From Vicinamibacteria bacterium (lineage in GTDB: Bacteria > Acidobacteriota > Vicinamibacteria > Vicinamibacterales > UBA8438), in the NCBI GenBank assembly GCA_022821235.1, contig JAJEEA010000060.1, positions 1-46,187 of the forward strand: 46,187 bases of DNA. Direction: 5' to 3'. The notes under the pieces are model-generated. The model had not been told where the DNA came from and made no database searches. It was given only the letters and a program-made list of their open reading frames with translations. Shown piece after piece: positions 1 to 7,999 of this stretch. How positions within the stretch are numbered: the first letter of the stretch is position 1; the number at the start of each line of letters is the position of its first letter. A program made the translations under genes and the position numbers.

Positions 1-2
1 AA

Positions 3-662
3 CCCCGCGGCGCCGCCGCCGGACCCGGAAGCGCGCCCGTCGGGCGCGCCGCGGACGAGCGTGTCATCGGGATAGAGGCTGACCTGAGCACGGAGGCCGG
101 CGTGGCCCGGGTCATCGCCGGCGCCGTCGAGGCGTTCGGCGGCCTCGACATCCTCGTCAACAACGTCGGCAAGGCCGGCGGCGGGGGGATAACCGAGGCG
201 ACCGACGCCGAGTGGCAGGCGGCGCTCGACCAGACCCTGCACCCCGCCATCCGCGCCTCGCGGCTCGCGGTGCCCCACCTGCGGGCGCGGGGCGGCGGGG
301 TCATCGTGATGATCGCGTCGATCTGGGGCCGCGAGTCGGGCGGGCGCATGACCTACAACGCCGTCAAGGCGGCCGAGATCAGCCTCGCGAAGTCCCTCGC
401 CGGCCAACTCGCGGCCGACGGCATCCGGGTCGTCAGCGTGGCCCCCGGCTCGATCTCGTTCCCCGGCGGCTCGTGGGCGAAGCGTCAGGCGGCCGACCCC
501 GAGGGCATGGCCGCCTTCGTCCGGCGCGAGATACCGTTCGGCCGCTTCGGCCGCGCGGAAGAGGTCGGCGACGTCGTCGCCTTCCTCGCCTCTCCCCGCG
601 CGAGCTGGGTCACCGGCGCCTGCGTCACCGTCGACGGGGGGCAGTCGCGGTCGCTGTTCTGA
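3..662 (+). CDS. SDR family NAD(P)-dependent oxidoreductase, 5' end outside window
   Basis: Classical short-chain dehydrogenase/reductase missing its N-terminal Rossmann start, which lies before the window. The frame is open from base 3, so the GTG at 102 is internal. Visible motifs are the NNVG structural motif (family NNAG), the catalytic Ser in IASIWG, the YNAVK active-site Tyr and Lys, the VAPGSI loop and the usual C-terminal VTG...VDGG ending. These support an NAD(P)H-dependent cytosolic oxidoreductase of the FabG-like type; the substrate cannot be read. The cofactor-specificity glycine motif is not seen because of the truncation. A decayed helicase fragment begins 10 bp downstream, so the SDR is probably not functionally linked to what follows. 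Confidence 0.9.
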   Translation, partial: PRGAAAGPGSAPVGRAADERVIGIEADLSTEAGVARVIAGAVEAFGGLDILVNNVGKAGGGGITEATDAEWQAALDQTLHPAIRASRLAVPHLRARGGGVIVMIASIWGRESGGRMTYNAVKAAEISLAKSLAGQLAADGIRVVSVAPGSISFPGGSWAKRQAADPEGMAAFVRREIPFGRFGRAEEVGDVVAFLASPRASWVTGACVTVDGGQSRSLF

Positions 663-672
663 GGCCGGCCGG

Positions 673-1028
673 ATGGACCCGGGGGCCGCCGTTCTCTCGC
701 TCTCGCTACGGGCGGGGGGCACCGGGCTGAACCTGACGGCGGCGTCCCACGTCATCCACCTCGACCGCCGGTGGAACCCGGCGGTCGAGAATCAGGCCAC
801 GGACCGCGCCTTCCGCATAGGCTGGCGGCAGAACGTGCCGGTCCAGCGTTCGTCACGCGTGGCTCTATCGAGGAGGGGATGGGTCGGATGATTGCCGAAA
901 AGCGGCACTTGGCCGATGATCTACTGGACGGCGGCGGTGAGAGCGACCTCACCGCACTCTCCGACGACGAGCTGAGCGATCTGGTCCGGCTCGACGTCAT
1001 GCGTGCGAATCCACAAGCAGAGAGATGA
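673..1028 (+). pseudogene. C-terminal remnant of a SNF2-family helicase, frameshifted
   Basis: Only the end of helicase domain 2 survives. The first frame (from 673) reads [18 protein letters not shown], then [17 protein letters not shown], the conserved motif V/VI region of bacterial SNF2 proteins. Near 842 the frame breaks. Homology continues in frame +3 as [20 protein letters not shown] and runs to a TGA at 1026-1028. One missing base between CAGCG and TTCGTC would restore [14 protein letters not shown]. More than 80% of a normal SNF2 protein is absent, and the stub starts almost directly after the SDR stop codon, implying a deletion or rearrangement junction at about 665-675. The stub overlaps the next gene by ATGA, the usual coupling of SNF2 and SWIM genes, so it is the relic of a former two-gene operon. 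Confidence 0.85.
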
Positions 1029-2365
1029 CAGGTCGGATGGTGCACTGGTATCCGAAGTACACGCCGGTGGGCGTCCGGCGCGCCCGGGCCGCGGTCGAGA
1101 TGCACGAGCTGCGGGAGCGCGGGGTGACGGTGCAGCCGGTCGAGGTCCGGGACCGGAACATCGCCCGGAGCTTCTGGGGTCGGCGCTGGTGCGAGCACCT
1201 CGAGTCGTTCTCCGACTACGCCAACCGCCTGGCGGGGGGCCGCACCTACGTGCTCAACGGCTCGGTGTGTCACCTGGCGGTCGAGCCCGGCAGGATCGAG
1301 GCGATGGTGGCGGGACGGGAGCTCTACCGGGTGGTCGTGCGTATCCGACAGCTCGAGCGGCCGGCGTGGAAGGCGATCGAGGCGCGCGCCGGGCAGATCG
1401 GATCGGTCCGCGAGCTGCTCCAGGGCCGGCTGTCGGACCGGGTCATGGACATCGTCGCCCATCGCGATACCGGCCTGTTTCCACAACCGGGCGAGATCGA
1501 GCTGGCGTGCGATTGCCCGGATCGGGCCACGATGTGCAAGCACGCGGCGGCGGTGCTCTACGGCGTCGGCAGCCGTCTCGACGACAGCCCTGAGCTGCTC
1601 TTCCGGCTGCGCGGCGTCGACGAGGCCGAGCTCATCGCCGCCGACGCGGCGCTGCCCCGTGGCGCGGCGGGCGCCGACACGCGGGCCGACGGCGATCTCG
1701 GGGACGTCTTCGACGTCGCCCTCGACCCGACGGCCAAGGCGCCCGCGCCGCACGCTCGGAAGCCGGGGCCACGCACCGGTCCGGCCGGTCCGCCGGCGCC
1801 GAGTGCGCGGAAGCCGACGGCAAGCGCCGCTCCGGCTGGTGCGGCCGGCGCGACGGCGGCGGGTTCGTTGAAGCCTGAGGCAAGCACCGGCCCGATCGGG
1901 GCGGCCGGCCCGCCGGCGCCGGGTGCGCGGAAGCCGACGGCAAGCGCCGCTCCGGCCGGGGCGGCCGATGGGCCGGCGGCGAATTCGTTGAAGCCTGTGG
2001 CAATCACCGGTGCGGCCGGCGGGCTGGCGGCGGACTCTTCGAAGCCGGCGGCAGACACTGCGCCGGTACCGAAGGAGCCCAAGAAGGCGCCGGGCCCTCG
2101 AACACCGCGCGCCGACCGGCCGACCGCGCTCCCGCCGCGGGAGGACGCCGCCGCCGCGGCGCCCCGGTTTCGCCCGACGGGGGCGCTGATCGCGAAGCTG
2201 CGCAAGCGGTGCGGGTTCTCGGTCGCCGAGTTCGCGGAGTTGCTGCAGGTCTCGGGGACGACCGTGCGCCGCTGGGAAGGGGCGTCGGGGCCGCTCGACC
2301 TGCACGCCCGGTCGCGGGAGGCCCTGACGGTGCTGCGCCTGGAGATCGAGAAGCGGCAGGAATGA
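1025..2365 (+). CDS. SWIM zinc-finger protein with repeat linker and C-terminal HTH
   Basis: 446 aa. The SWIM zinc ligand set is C162-x-C164-x6-C171-x-H173 within ELACDCPDRATMCKHAAAVL. Residues ~1-200 resemble the SWIM proteins that accompany SNF2 helicases in many high-GC bacteria. Residues ~215-370 are a low-complexity Ala/Pro/Lys linker built on a ~120-bp tandem repeat. The last ~60 residues (GALIAKLRKRCGFSVAEFAE..., then TTVRRWEG) look like a helix-turn-helix. DNA or protein binding is expected from the family; the exact role is unknown. The start ATG overlaps the TGA of the helicase stub (ATGA); ATG at 1037 is an alternative. With the helicase broken, the protein may have lost its partner. 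Confidence 0.85.
   Translation: MTGRMVHWYPKYTPVGVRRARAAVEMHELRERGVTVQPVEVRDRNIARSFWGRRWCEHLESFSDYANRLAGGRTYVLNGSVCHLAVEPGRIEAMVAGRELYRVVVRIRQLERPAWKAIEARAGQIGSVRELLQGRLSDRVMDIVAHRDTGLFPQPGEIELACDCPDRATMCKHAAAVLYGVGSRLDDSPELLFRLRGVDEAELIAADAALPRGAAGADTRADGDLGDVFDVALDPTAKAPAPHARKPGPRTGPAGPPAPSARKPTASAAPAGAAGATAAGSLKPEASTGPIGAAGPPAPGARKPTASAAPAGAADGPAANSLKPVAITGAAGGLAADSSKPAADTAPVPKEPKKAPGPRTPRADRPTALPPREDAAAAAPRFRPTGALIAKLRKRCGFSVAEFAELLQVSGTTVRRWEGASGPLDLHARSREALTVLRLEIEKRQE
1795..2035. repeat. ~120-bp in-frame tandem repeat in the SWIM gene
   Basis: Two near-identical units start at about 1795 and 1915. Both carry the block encoding ARKPTASAAPAGAA and then (N/G)SLKP, and a degenerate third half-unit follows. 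The period is a multiple of three, so copy-number change keeps the frame. It forms the flexible linker between the SWIM and HTH-like parts. Confidence 0.75.
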
Positions 2366-2475
2366 GCGCCGCCCGCACGAGCGACCGCCGGCATCGGCGT
2401 CGGGGTGCGGGCGCACGCCGTTCACGGGCAGGCTCGTCGACCGGTGGGCCGGCCGGCGTCGCCGAAGGGCGTCGC

Positions 2476-2579
2476 CGCCCAACGCTGCGCCGGGGCCTTG
2501 CGCCGTAGAGGGGGCGGATGCCGGCGTCGGTCCGCCCAACGCTGCGCCGGGGCCTTGCGCCGTAGAGGGGGCGGATGCC
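2476..2579. repeat. Two 47-bp direct repeats, 57-bp period
   Basis: Copies at 2476-2522 and 2533-2579 are identical by eye. They begin CGCCCAACGCTGCGCCGGGG and end GGGGGCGGATGCC, and are separated by 10 bp. The sequence is non-coding and of unknown function. Confidence 0.85.
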
Positions 2580-2747
2580 CGTGGAATCGATCGGGGCACC
2601 GATCGAAGGCCCTGGCGGCCGGACCGGACCTTGACGGTCGCGCACGGCAGGCGGGACACTACGATACGGTCGGCTTCCCGAGGAGCCGGGCCGTGGAGCG
2701 GGCGGCCGCCGGGCGTGCCCCGGAGGAGCGGCCGCGTTGATTCAGTC

Positions 2748-2753
2748 AGGAGG
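2748..2753 (+). promoter_or_regulatory. Ribosome binding site AGGAGG setting a GTG start
   Basis: A perfect AGGAGG lies 6 nt before GTG 2760. It decides for that start over the upstream in-frame extension, and is why the ATG at 2755 (wrong frame) is not used. Confidence 0.8.
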
Positions 2754-2759
2754 CATGAC

Positions 2760-3677
2760 GTGAAGCGCAGCATCGTTCTCGCCTTGTTGGTCGGTGTGGG
2801 CGCCGTCTCGCTCGCGGCGGTCGCCGCGCAGGACGGCCCGATGGAGATCGAGGTCGAGCAGCTCGAGGACAACCTGTACGTGCTCAGGGGCCAGGGCGGC
2901 GGCGGCAACACCGCGGTGTTCGTCACCACCGACGGGGTCGTCGTCGTCGACAGCAAGAACCCGGGCTGGGGCGCCCCCATTCTGGAGGCGATCGGGGAGC
3001 TCACGGACAACCCGGTGACGACCCTCGTCAACACCCACAGCCACCACGACCACGTGAGCGGCAACGTGGCGTTCGCGGACGTGCAGTTCGTGGCCCACGA
3101 GACCACCAAGGCCAACATGGAGGTCATGCGGCCCTACACGGGGCGGACGGAGCCCCCCGTCAACGTGTTCGCCGACTCGGGCGGGCACGGGCTGCCGACG
3201 ATCACCTTCTCGGACCGCATGTCGCTGGGCAGCGGCGACGACCGGGTCGACCTCTACTACTTCGGCCGCGGCCACACCGGCGGCGACGCCTGGATCGCGT
3301 TCCCGGCCCTGCGCACCCTCCACGCCGGCGACGTCTTCCTGGGCCAGCGGGTGCCGTTCCTCGACGCCGAGAACGGCGGCAGCGGCGTCGACATACCCGA
3401 CACGCTCCAGAAGGCCCACGACAACATCAGCGGCATCGACACCATCATCACCGGGCACAGCAGCCAGATGACGTGGGCCGACCTGAACGAGTGGGCCGCC
3501 TTCAACCGCGACTTCCTGCAGGTGGTCCGCGACGGCCGGGCCGAGGGCAAGTCGGTCGAGGAGATCGCGGCCGGGTGGTCGTTGCCGGACGCCTACTCGC
3601 ACTACGACGCGCCCAACGCGGCGGGGGTGCAGCGCAACGTCCAGGTGATCGTCGACGAGCTGGAGGGCGGACGGTAG
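2760..3677 (+). CDS. Exported metallo-beta-lactamase-fold hydrolase
   Basis: 305 aa from GTG 2760. Residues 1-~22 form a signal peptide (KRSIVLALLVGVGAVSLAAV), so the enzyme is periplasmic or secreted. The MBL metal motif HxHxDH is H93-S-H95-H-D97-H98. Further metal-site elements are GRGHTGGDAW and the Asp in LHAGDVFLG, with a late His in TIITGHSSQ. This is the general class that includes glyoxalase II and quinoprotein relay hydrolases; the substrate cannot be assigned. The gene is monocistronic by context: two strong hairpins follow the stop codon and the next gene is convergent. Confidence 0.9.
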   Translation: MKRSIVLALLVGVGAVSLAAVAAQDGPMEIEVEQLEDNLYVLRGQGGGGNTAVFVTTDGVVVVDSKNPGWGAPILEAIGELTDNPVTTLVNTHSHHDHVSGNVAFADVQFVAHETTKANMEVMRPYTGRTEPPVNVFADSGGHGLPTITFSDRMSLGSGDDRVDLYYFGRGHTGGDAWIAFPALRTLHAGDVFLGQRVPFLDAENGGSGVDIPDTLQKAHDNISGIDTIITGHSSQMTWADLNEWAAFNRDFLQVVRDGRAEGKSVEEIAAGWSLPDAYSHYDAPNAAGVQRNVQVIVDELEGGR

Positions 3678-3688
3678 CTCGCCGATTG

Positions 3689-3714
3689 GCGGGCCTCGCG
3701 GTTTCGCGGCCCGC
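3689..3714 (+). terminator. Hairpin just after the MBL hydrolase gene
   Basis: Inverted repeat GCGGGC-CT-CGCG / CGCG-GCCCGC around a GTTT loop, 11 nt after the TAG stop. No U-tract follows. It is called terminator-like on stem strength and position. Confidence 0.5.
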
Positions 3715-3768
3715 GCCCAACCGATGACGCTCCAGGAGTCGGCGCCGTCCTGGCGGCGCCGACTCCTG
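3713..3768. terminator. Bidirectional terminator-like hairpin, 15-bp perfect stem
   Basis: Arms 3733-3747 and 3754-3768 (CAGGAGTCGGCGCCG and its reverse complement) enclose a 6-nt loop, TCCTGG. It sits between two convergent genes (stops at 3677 and 3813). The leading GCGCCCAACC and the stem core recur at 9551-9602, so this is also a member of a small repeat family. Confidence 0.7.
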
Positions 3769-3812
3769 CTCACTTCCTGCCGACACCCGGTCGAGGAACG
3801 GCCGCGGTGCGC

Positions 3813-5045
3813 TCATGCCCAGAGCTGGGCGACGGGCAACGCGTGCAGCCGCGCGCCGAACGGCACCACGGCCGCGCCGGTGTAGAGCACGACCCCCCGC
3901 ACGAACCGGTCGCCGGCCAGGGCGGTCAGGGTCTTGAGGCCGCGAAAGTCGCGCCGGCCCACCGAGGCGGCGCCCTTGACCTCGATGCCGACGAGGCGGC
4001 CGGCGCGGTCCTCCAGGACCAGGTCCACCTCGGCGCCGCCTTCGGTGCGGAAGTGGAACAGCCGGCAGCGCCGTTCCGACCAACCGAGCTGCTTCAGCAG
4101 CTCCATCGCCGCGAAGTTCTCCAGAACGTGCCCGAAGAGCGTCCGGTCCCGCCCCAGGCGGTCCGCGTCGGCCTCCAGGAGGTGCGCCAACAACCCGGTG
4201 TCGCCCAGCAGCAGCTTGGGCGCCTTCGTCAGGCGCTTCCCGATGTTGGAGAACCACGGCGGGATCAGGCGCACGAGAAACGTCGTCTCCATCAGCGTCA
4301 CGTAGCGCTTGAGGGTCGTCTGCGGAATCGCGAGGGTGCGCGCCAGGTCCGCGAAATTGACGGGTTGGCCGACCCGCGACGCCAGCAGCCCGAGCAGCCT
4401 GGGCATCTCGGACAGCCGCTCGATGTTCGCCAGCTCGCGGACGTCGCGCTGCAGGATGGCGTCGACATAGCCGTCGAACCACGCCTGCCGGCGAGCGCCG
4501 CGCTTGCGCGCCTGGACCTCCGGGTAGCCTCCCCGGCAGACTCGCTCGATCAGGGCGTCCTGGGTGTCCGGCGGGGTCTCGGGCACAGAGAGCAGGGGGT
4601 CGAACATCCGGTCGACGAACGTCTCCCGGACCCCCAGGAGCTCGCCCGCCGAGAAGGGCCAGAGCGTGCGCAGCTCCATGCGGCCGGCCAGCGACTCGGC
4701 GAGCTTCGGCAGGGACAGGACGCCGGCCGAGCCGGTCAGCAGGAACTGACCGGGGCGGCGGTCGGCGTCGACGGCGGCCTTGATGGCCAGGGCCAGGCCG
4801 GGCGCGCGCTGCGCCTCGTCGATCACCACGGGTAGTCGCAGTCCCGAGACGAAGCCCTCGGGGTCGCCGGTCGCCGCGGCCAGGACGGCCGCCGTATCCA
4901 GGGTCAGGTACGACGCCGGGTGCTCCCGCCCGGCGAGGGCGCGCACGAGCGTGCTCTTGCCGGTCTGGCGGGCGCCCTGAAGGTAGACGACGGGGGTGTC
5001 GGCCAGCGCGCCGAGAAGGGATCCGGTCGCATGGCGCCCGGTCAT
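3813..5045 (-). CDS. AAA_14/DUF4143 family ATPase
   Basis: 410 aa. The N-terminal P-loop ATPase has Walker A GARQTGKST (~residues 24-32) and Walker B VVIDEAQRAP, followed by the LLTGSAG sensor segment. The C-terminal DUF4143 part contains a winged-helix-like region (TLAIPQTTLKRYVTLMETT) and an Asp/Glu...Lys nuclease-like core: EVDLVLEDRAG, then GIEVKGAASVGRRDFRGL. The family is widespread in bacteria and archaea, often in variable genomic regions; its function is not established. A sigma70-like promoter ends about 5 nt before ATG 5045, so the mRNA would be almost leaderless. No clear Shine-Dalgarno is seen. Confidence 0.9.
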   Translation of the reverse strand: MTGRHATGSLLGALADTPVVYLQGARQTGKSTLVRALAGREHPASYLTLDTAAVLAAATGDPEGFVSGLRLPVVIDEAQRAPGLALAIKAAVDADRRPGQFLLTGSAGVLSLPKLAESLAGRMELRTLWPFSAGELLGVRETFVDRMFDPLLSVPETPPDTQDALIERVCRGGYPEVQARKRGARRQAWFDGYVDAILQRDVRELANIERLSEMPRLLGLLASRVGQPVNFADLARTLAIPQTTLKRYVTLMETTFLVRLIPPWFSNIGKRLTKAPKLLLGDTGLLAHLLEADADRLGRDRTLFGHVLENFAAMELLKQLGWSERRCRLFHFRTEGGAEVDLVLEDRAGRLVGIEVKGAASVGRRDFRGLKTLTALAGDRFVRGVVLYTGAAVVPFGARLHALPVAQLWA

Positions 5046-5056
5046 ATGGTGGCCGG

Positions 5057-5085
5057 AATATACCCGCTGCGTGGTCGGATTTCAA
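5057..5085 (-). promoter_or_regulatory. Sigma70-like promoter of the DUF4143 ATPase
   Basis: On the minus strand, TTGAAA (5085-5080), a 17-nt spacer, then TATATT (5062-5057). The expected start near 5050 leaves only about 5 nt before ATG 5045. Confidence 0.65.
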
Positions 5086-5184
5086 CCACGTCGTGGATGA
5101 TTTCCCACCATTCTTCAGCGCGTAGCAGGGCTTTGGTCGGGAGGGTGAGCCAACCGGCCGATGGTCGAGGGCGCTCGGTGCCGA

Positions 5185-5526
5185 CTACGACGCGGGGGCG
5201 GCCGGGGTATCGGCCGGTGGACCCGCGTCGGTCGCCGGCTTCGCGGCACCGGCCGCGGGCTCGGCTGGCGCGGCCGGCCGGGCGGCCTTGCGGGCCTGCT
5301 GCTGGCGGGCCTTGAGGGCGGCCACCGTCTGCTGGCCGTACTTCTTCGTGAACCGCTCGACGCGCCCCTCGGTGTCGACGAGCTTCTGGCGGCCCGTGAA
5401 GAAGGGGTGGCAGTTGGAGCAGATCTCGAGCCGCAGCTCCTTGCGGGTGGATCGGGTCGTCCACGTCGCTCCGCAGGCGCAACGGGCCTCGACTTCGTGA
5501 TATTCCGGATGAATGCCAGCCCTCAC
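5185..5526 (-). CDS. rpmE: 50S ribosomal protein L31, zinc type, with Ala-rich tail
   Basis: 113 aa from GTG 5526. The core [18 protein letters not shown], then [17 protein letters not shown] and [10 protein letters not shown], matches L31. The CAC and CSNC cysteines identify the zinc-binding (C+) form. The start is set by GAGGAG 6 nt upstream; the longer frame to 5556 lacks an RBS. The core ends near residue 70, and the last ~40 residues are an Ala/Pro/Lys-rich tail not present in typical ~70-residue L31. Structural component of the large ribosomal subunit. Confidence 0.95.
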   Translation of the reverse strand: MRAGIHPEYHEVEARCACGATWTTRSTRKELRLEICSNCHPFFTGRQKLVDTEGRVERFTKKYGQQTVAALKARQQQARKAARPAAPAEPAAGAAKPATDAGPPADTPAAPAS

Positions 5527-5559
5527 TGTCTGCTCCTCGTCCAGGTGACCAAACACGGC

Positions 5560-5568
5560 ATTATACCA
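5560..5568 (-). promoter_or_regulatory. Extended -10 promoter of rpmE
   Basis: The minus strand reads TGGTATAAT, a consensus TATAAT with the TGn extension. There is no good -35 box, as expected for extended -10 promoters. The predicted start, about 5553, gives a ~27-nt leader to GTG 5526. Confidence 0.65.
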
Positions 5569-5869
5569 TCGACGCCGCCACCGCCCGGGGGCCGCGGGGG
5601 GCCGCCGCGGTCTTCGCCTCTACGGCCTCGTGAAGCTCTTGAAATTACGATTTTGATGAGTCGTTCCCCTCGGCGTTATCGACGGTCTGGACCCCACCGG
5701 GGCCATGGGCTTCCTGATCAGCGGCCCGGGGACGCTCGGTCCGTTCCGGCTCGAAGTCGACAACGTCGAGCTGCGGTAGGCGCGACCCACAGGGAGAGCC
5801 CGGCGCCAACGAGTTCAGGAGCGCAGGCTCCGGTGTGACCCCGCCGGTCGATTCAAGGGAGAGCACGGC
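5569..5869. other. Intergenic region between divergent rpmE and kinase genes
   Basis: About 300 bp with no recognisable gene. It includes an AT-richer patch near 5635-5660. The kinase's GGGAG ribosome binding site lies at its right end, about 8 nt before GTG 5870. Confidence 0.5.
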
Positions 5870-6989
5870 GTGGAACCGAACACGGTCGGAGAGGCGTCCG
5901 CGTGGAGCCGTTGGGTTCGTCACGTGTGGCTGGTCTATCTCGTGCTCCTCGTCGTCCCGTTGTTCCTCCAGCCGACGAGCGCTTGGCAATGGGCGGTCAA
6001 CGGAGCGGCCCTGCGGTCTTCTTCGGGTTGTACGGCTGGGCGCAACGGGCGCGCGGGCCTGCGTTGGCGTGCGGCATCGGCGGGATCTTCGGGCTCGGCG
6101 TCGCGCTGTTGCCGATCAACCCGGGCGCGCTGTGCCTCTTCATGTACGCGGTCGCCTTCCTGGACCGCGTGAGACGGCCGGCGGTCGCCGGCGTCTCGCT
6201 CGCCGTCCTGCTGTGGTGGCCGCGGCAGCGATTCTGCGGTTCGGGTCCACCCCCATGCTCGGCATGCTGGTCCTCATGCTGCTGGTGGGCGTGACGCGCG
6301 TCCACGAAGGCGTGCTGGAGCGCAAGAACCGGGAGCTGCGGCGCTCGCGCGACGAGGTCGAGCAGCTCGCGGCGCTCGCCGAACGGGAACGCATCGGGCG
6401 CGACCTGCACGATCTGCTCGGGCACACCCTCTCGGTCATCGTGCCGAAGTCCGAGCTGGCGGCCAAGGTGGCCGAGGCCGATCCGGAACGGTGCGTGGCC
6501 GAGATCCGCGAGGTCGACCGGATCTCCCGCGAGGCCCTGGCCGACGTGCGCGCCGCCATCAGCGGCTACCGTGCACGGGGCTTTCCGGGCGAGCTCGACA
6601 ACGCGCGCCGGGTGCTGGCCGGGGCCGGGGTCGCGGTGTCGTCGGTCGTGGATCCGGTCGAGCTGACCGCCGTCCAGGAGACCGCCCTGTCGCTGGCGTT
6701 GCGGGAGGCGGTCACCAACGTCGTGCGTCACGCCCGCGCCGACCGGTGCGCGATCCGGCTGCGGCGGGAGGGCGACCGCATCCGTCTCGACGTCGAGGAC
6801 GACGGCGTCGGCGGGGTGCCGGCCGGCGGGAACGGTCTCGCCGGCATGCGGGCGCGCATCGCCGAGGTCGGCGGCGCCTTCGAGCACGACGGCCGGGACG
6901 GCTGGCGTCTCGCCGTCTCCATCCCGGCCGGCGGCGCCGGCCGGCCGCTCCCCGCGGCGGACGCGCTCGCCGTTCCTGCAGCGTCATGA
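5870..6989 (+). pseudogene. DesK-like sensor histidine kinase with two frameshifts
   Basis: Read through three frames, this is a ~373-aa NarL/DesK-type kinase. Frame 2 from GTG 5870 gives MEPNTVGEASAWSRW and a first membrane segment (LVYLVLLVVPLFL). After ~6013 homology moves to frame 1 (VFFGLYGWAQRARGPALACG, more membrane segments), and after ~6213 to frame 3 (ILRFGSTPMLGMLVLMLLVG). Each step is explained by one missing base (CTGGCGG to CTGCGG; CTGGTGG to CTGTGG). The cytoplasmic part is intact: H-box IGRDLHDLLGHTLSVIV, N-box REAVTNVVRHARADR, G-box DDGVGG. A Pro sits where I would expect Leu after SVIV. The stop overlaps the regulator start (ATGA). The lesions are either sequence errors or real loss of the sensor domain. 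Confidence 0.8.
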
Positions 6990-7588
6990 TCCGCGTGCTG
7001 ATCGCCGAGGACCAGGCGATGGTCCTCGGCGCCCTCGCCGCCTTGCTCGGGACCGAGTCCGACATCGAGGTCGTGGCCCGGGCGGGCGACGGGCGCGAGG
7101 CGCTGTCGCAGGCCCTCGACCTGCGGCCGGACATCGTGCTGACCGACATCGAGATGCCGCGGATGACCGGCCTCGAGCTCGCGGCCGAGCTGGCGCGCCG
7201 CGACGCCTCCATTCGCATCATCGTGCTGACCACTTTCGGACGGCCGGGGTACCTGCGCCGCGCGCTCGACGCCGGCGCGGCCGGGTACCTGCTGAAGGAC
7301 GCCCCGTCGGCGGCCCCGGCGAACGCGATCCGGACCGTGCATGCCGGCGGGCGCGCCATCGACCCGGACCTCGCGGCCCAGGCGTGGACCGGGCCCGACC
7401 CCCTCACGGACCGCCAGCGCCAAGTGCTGCGGCTGGCCGGGGAGGGCCGGTCCGGACCGGAGATCGCGGCGGATCTGCGGCTCTCGGAAGGAACGGTGCG
7501 CAACTGCCTGTCCGAGGCGATCTCCCGGTTGGGGGCGCGGAACCGGGTCGAGGCGGCGCGCCTCGCCCGCACGAAGGGGTGGCTCTGA
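6986..7588 (+). CDS. DesR-like response regulator, NarL/LuxR family
   Basis: 200 aa. The receiver domain has E8-D9, phospho-acceptor D54 in VLTDIEMP, the Thr in VLTTF and Lys in YLLKDAP. The C-terminal LuxR-type HTH runs from ~135 to 195 (LTDRQRQVLRLAGEGRSGPE..., GTVRNCLSEAISRLGARNR). Cytosolic transcription factor expected to be phosphorylated by the overlapping kinase. In related clusters such pairs control neighbouring ABC exporters, which fits the HlyD-adaptor relic just downstream. The frame is undamaged although the kinase is not. Confidence 0.92.
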   Translation: MIRVLIAEDQAMVLGALAALLGTESDIEVVARAGDGREALSQALDLRPDIVLTDIEMPRMTGLELAAELARRDASIRIIVLTTFGRPGYLRRALDAGAAGYLLKDAPSAAPANAIRTVHAGGRAIDPDLAAQAWTGPDPLTDRQRQVLRLAGEGRSGPEIAADLRLSEGTVRNCLSEAISRLGARNRVEAARLARTKGWL

Positions 7589-7999
7589 TCGGGTTCTTCA
7601 TCGACTTGCCTGCACTTGCTCCTCGACGCGCTTCCCACGCGGCGCGGGAGACGGCCTGTTCGATGCGCACCCGGTCGAACCGATCCCGGCTCGACGTGTC
7701 GGACAGGACCACGCGGTCGCCCGGTCGGAGGCCCTCCAGCACTCGATGGCGTTGACCGAGGCGCGGCTCGAGGCTCACGGGCGTTTCGGGACGCGTGGGT
7801 GCCGTCCTCCTCCATCCTGACCAGGCTGACCACGCTCTCCTCCCGCCCGAACCCCGGCCGGTCGACGAAGAGGAGCCGTCCGTGGGGGCAGACGCGCCGT
7901 TCCCGAAACCGCGGTCGTGCGGTCGCACCCGCCGCCCGGCCCTCCAGGCTCCCGAGCCCCGGCCCTGTCGAGTATGCTGATCATCAAGGAGGACAACAT
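7589..7999. other. Region between desR-like and VOC genes
   Basis: 411 bp with no intact gene. It is occupied mainly by the minus-strand HlyD relic and, at the right end, the RBS of the VOC gene (AAGGAGG 7986-7992). Confidence 0.6.
7657..7890 (-). pseudogene. Decayed C-terminal tail of an HlyD-family efflux adaptor
   Basis: The minus strand contains the recognisable tail of a membrane-fusion protein split over frames. One frame reads GRLLFVDRPGFGREESVVSL, then VRMEEDGTHASR. A second reads TPVSL and VLEGLRPGDRVVLSDTSSRD, then RFDRVRIE. A third holds ASVNAIE. At least three frameshifts are needed and there is no stop codon where the family ends. The rest of the gene is absent. The family is the periplasmic adaptor of ABC exporters commonly adjacent to DesK/DesR-type regulators. 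Confidence 0.75.

Larger units (their letters stand above)
2366..2759. other. Intergenic region with 47-bp direct repeats
   Basis: There is no credible gene here. The stretch holds two identical 47-bp repeats and the upstream region of the hydrolase gene. TTGACG (2631) and TACGAT (2660) resemble promoter boxes, but their 23-bp spacing is too long to call a promoter. Confidence 0.6.

Noticed and set aside
2631-2665. TTGACG...TACGAT as promoter of the MBL hydrolase
   Set aside because: The 23-nt spacing is outside the workable range.
752-3127. 791-codon open frame on the minus strand
   Set aside because: Arg/Pro-rich shadow of the SWIM and MBL genes, typical of high-GC DNA, with no family similarity.
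5835-5869. Upstream ATG 5835 for the kinase frame
   Set aside because: That frame reads non-homologous, Ser/Arg-rich sequence before ~6220; the natural N-terminus is in another frame from GTG 5870.
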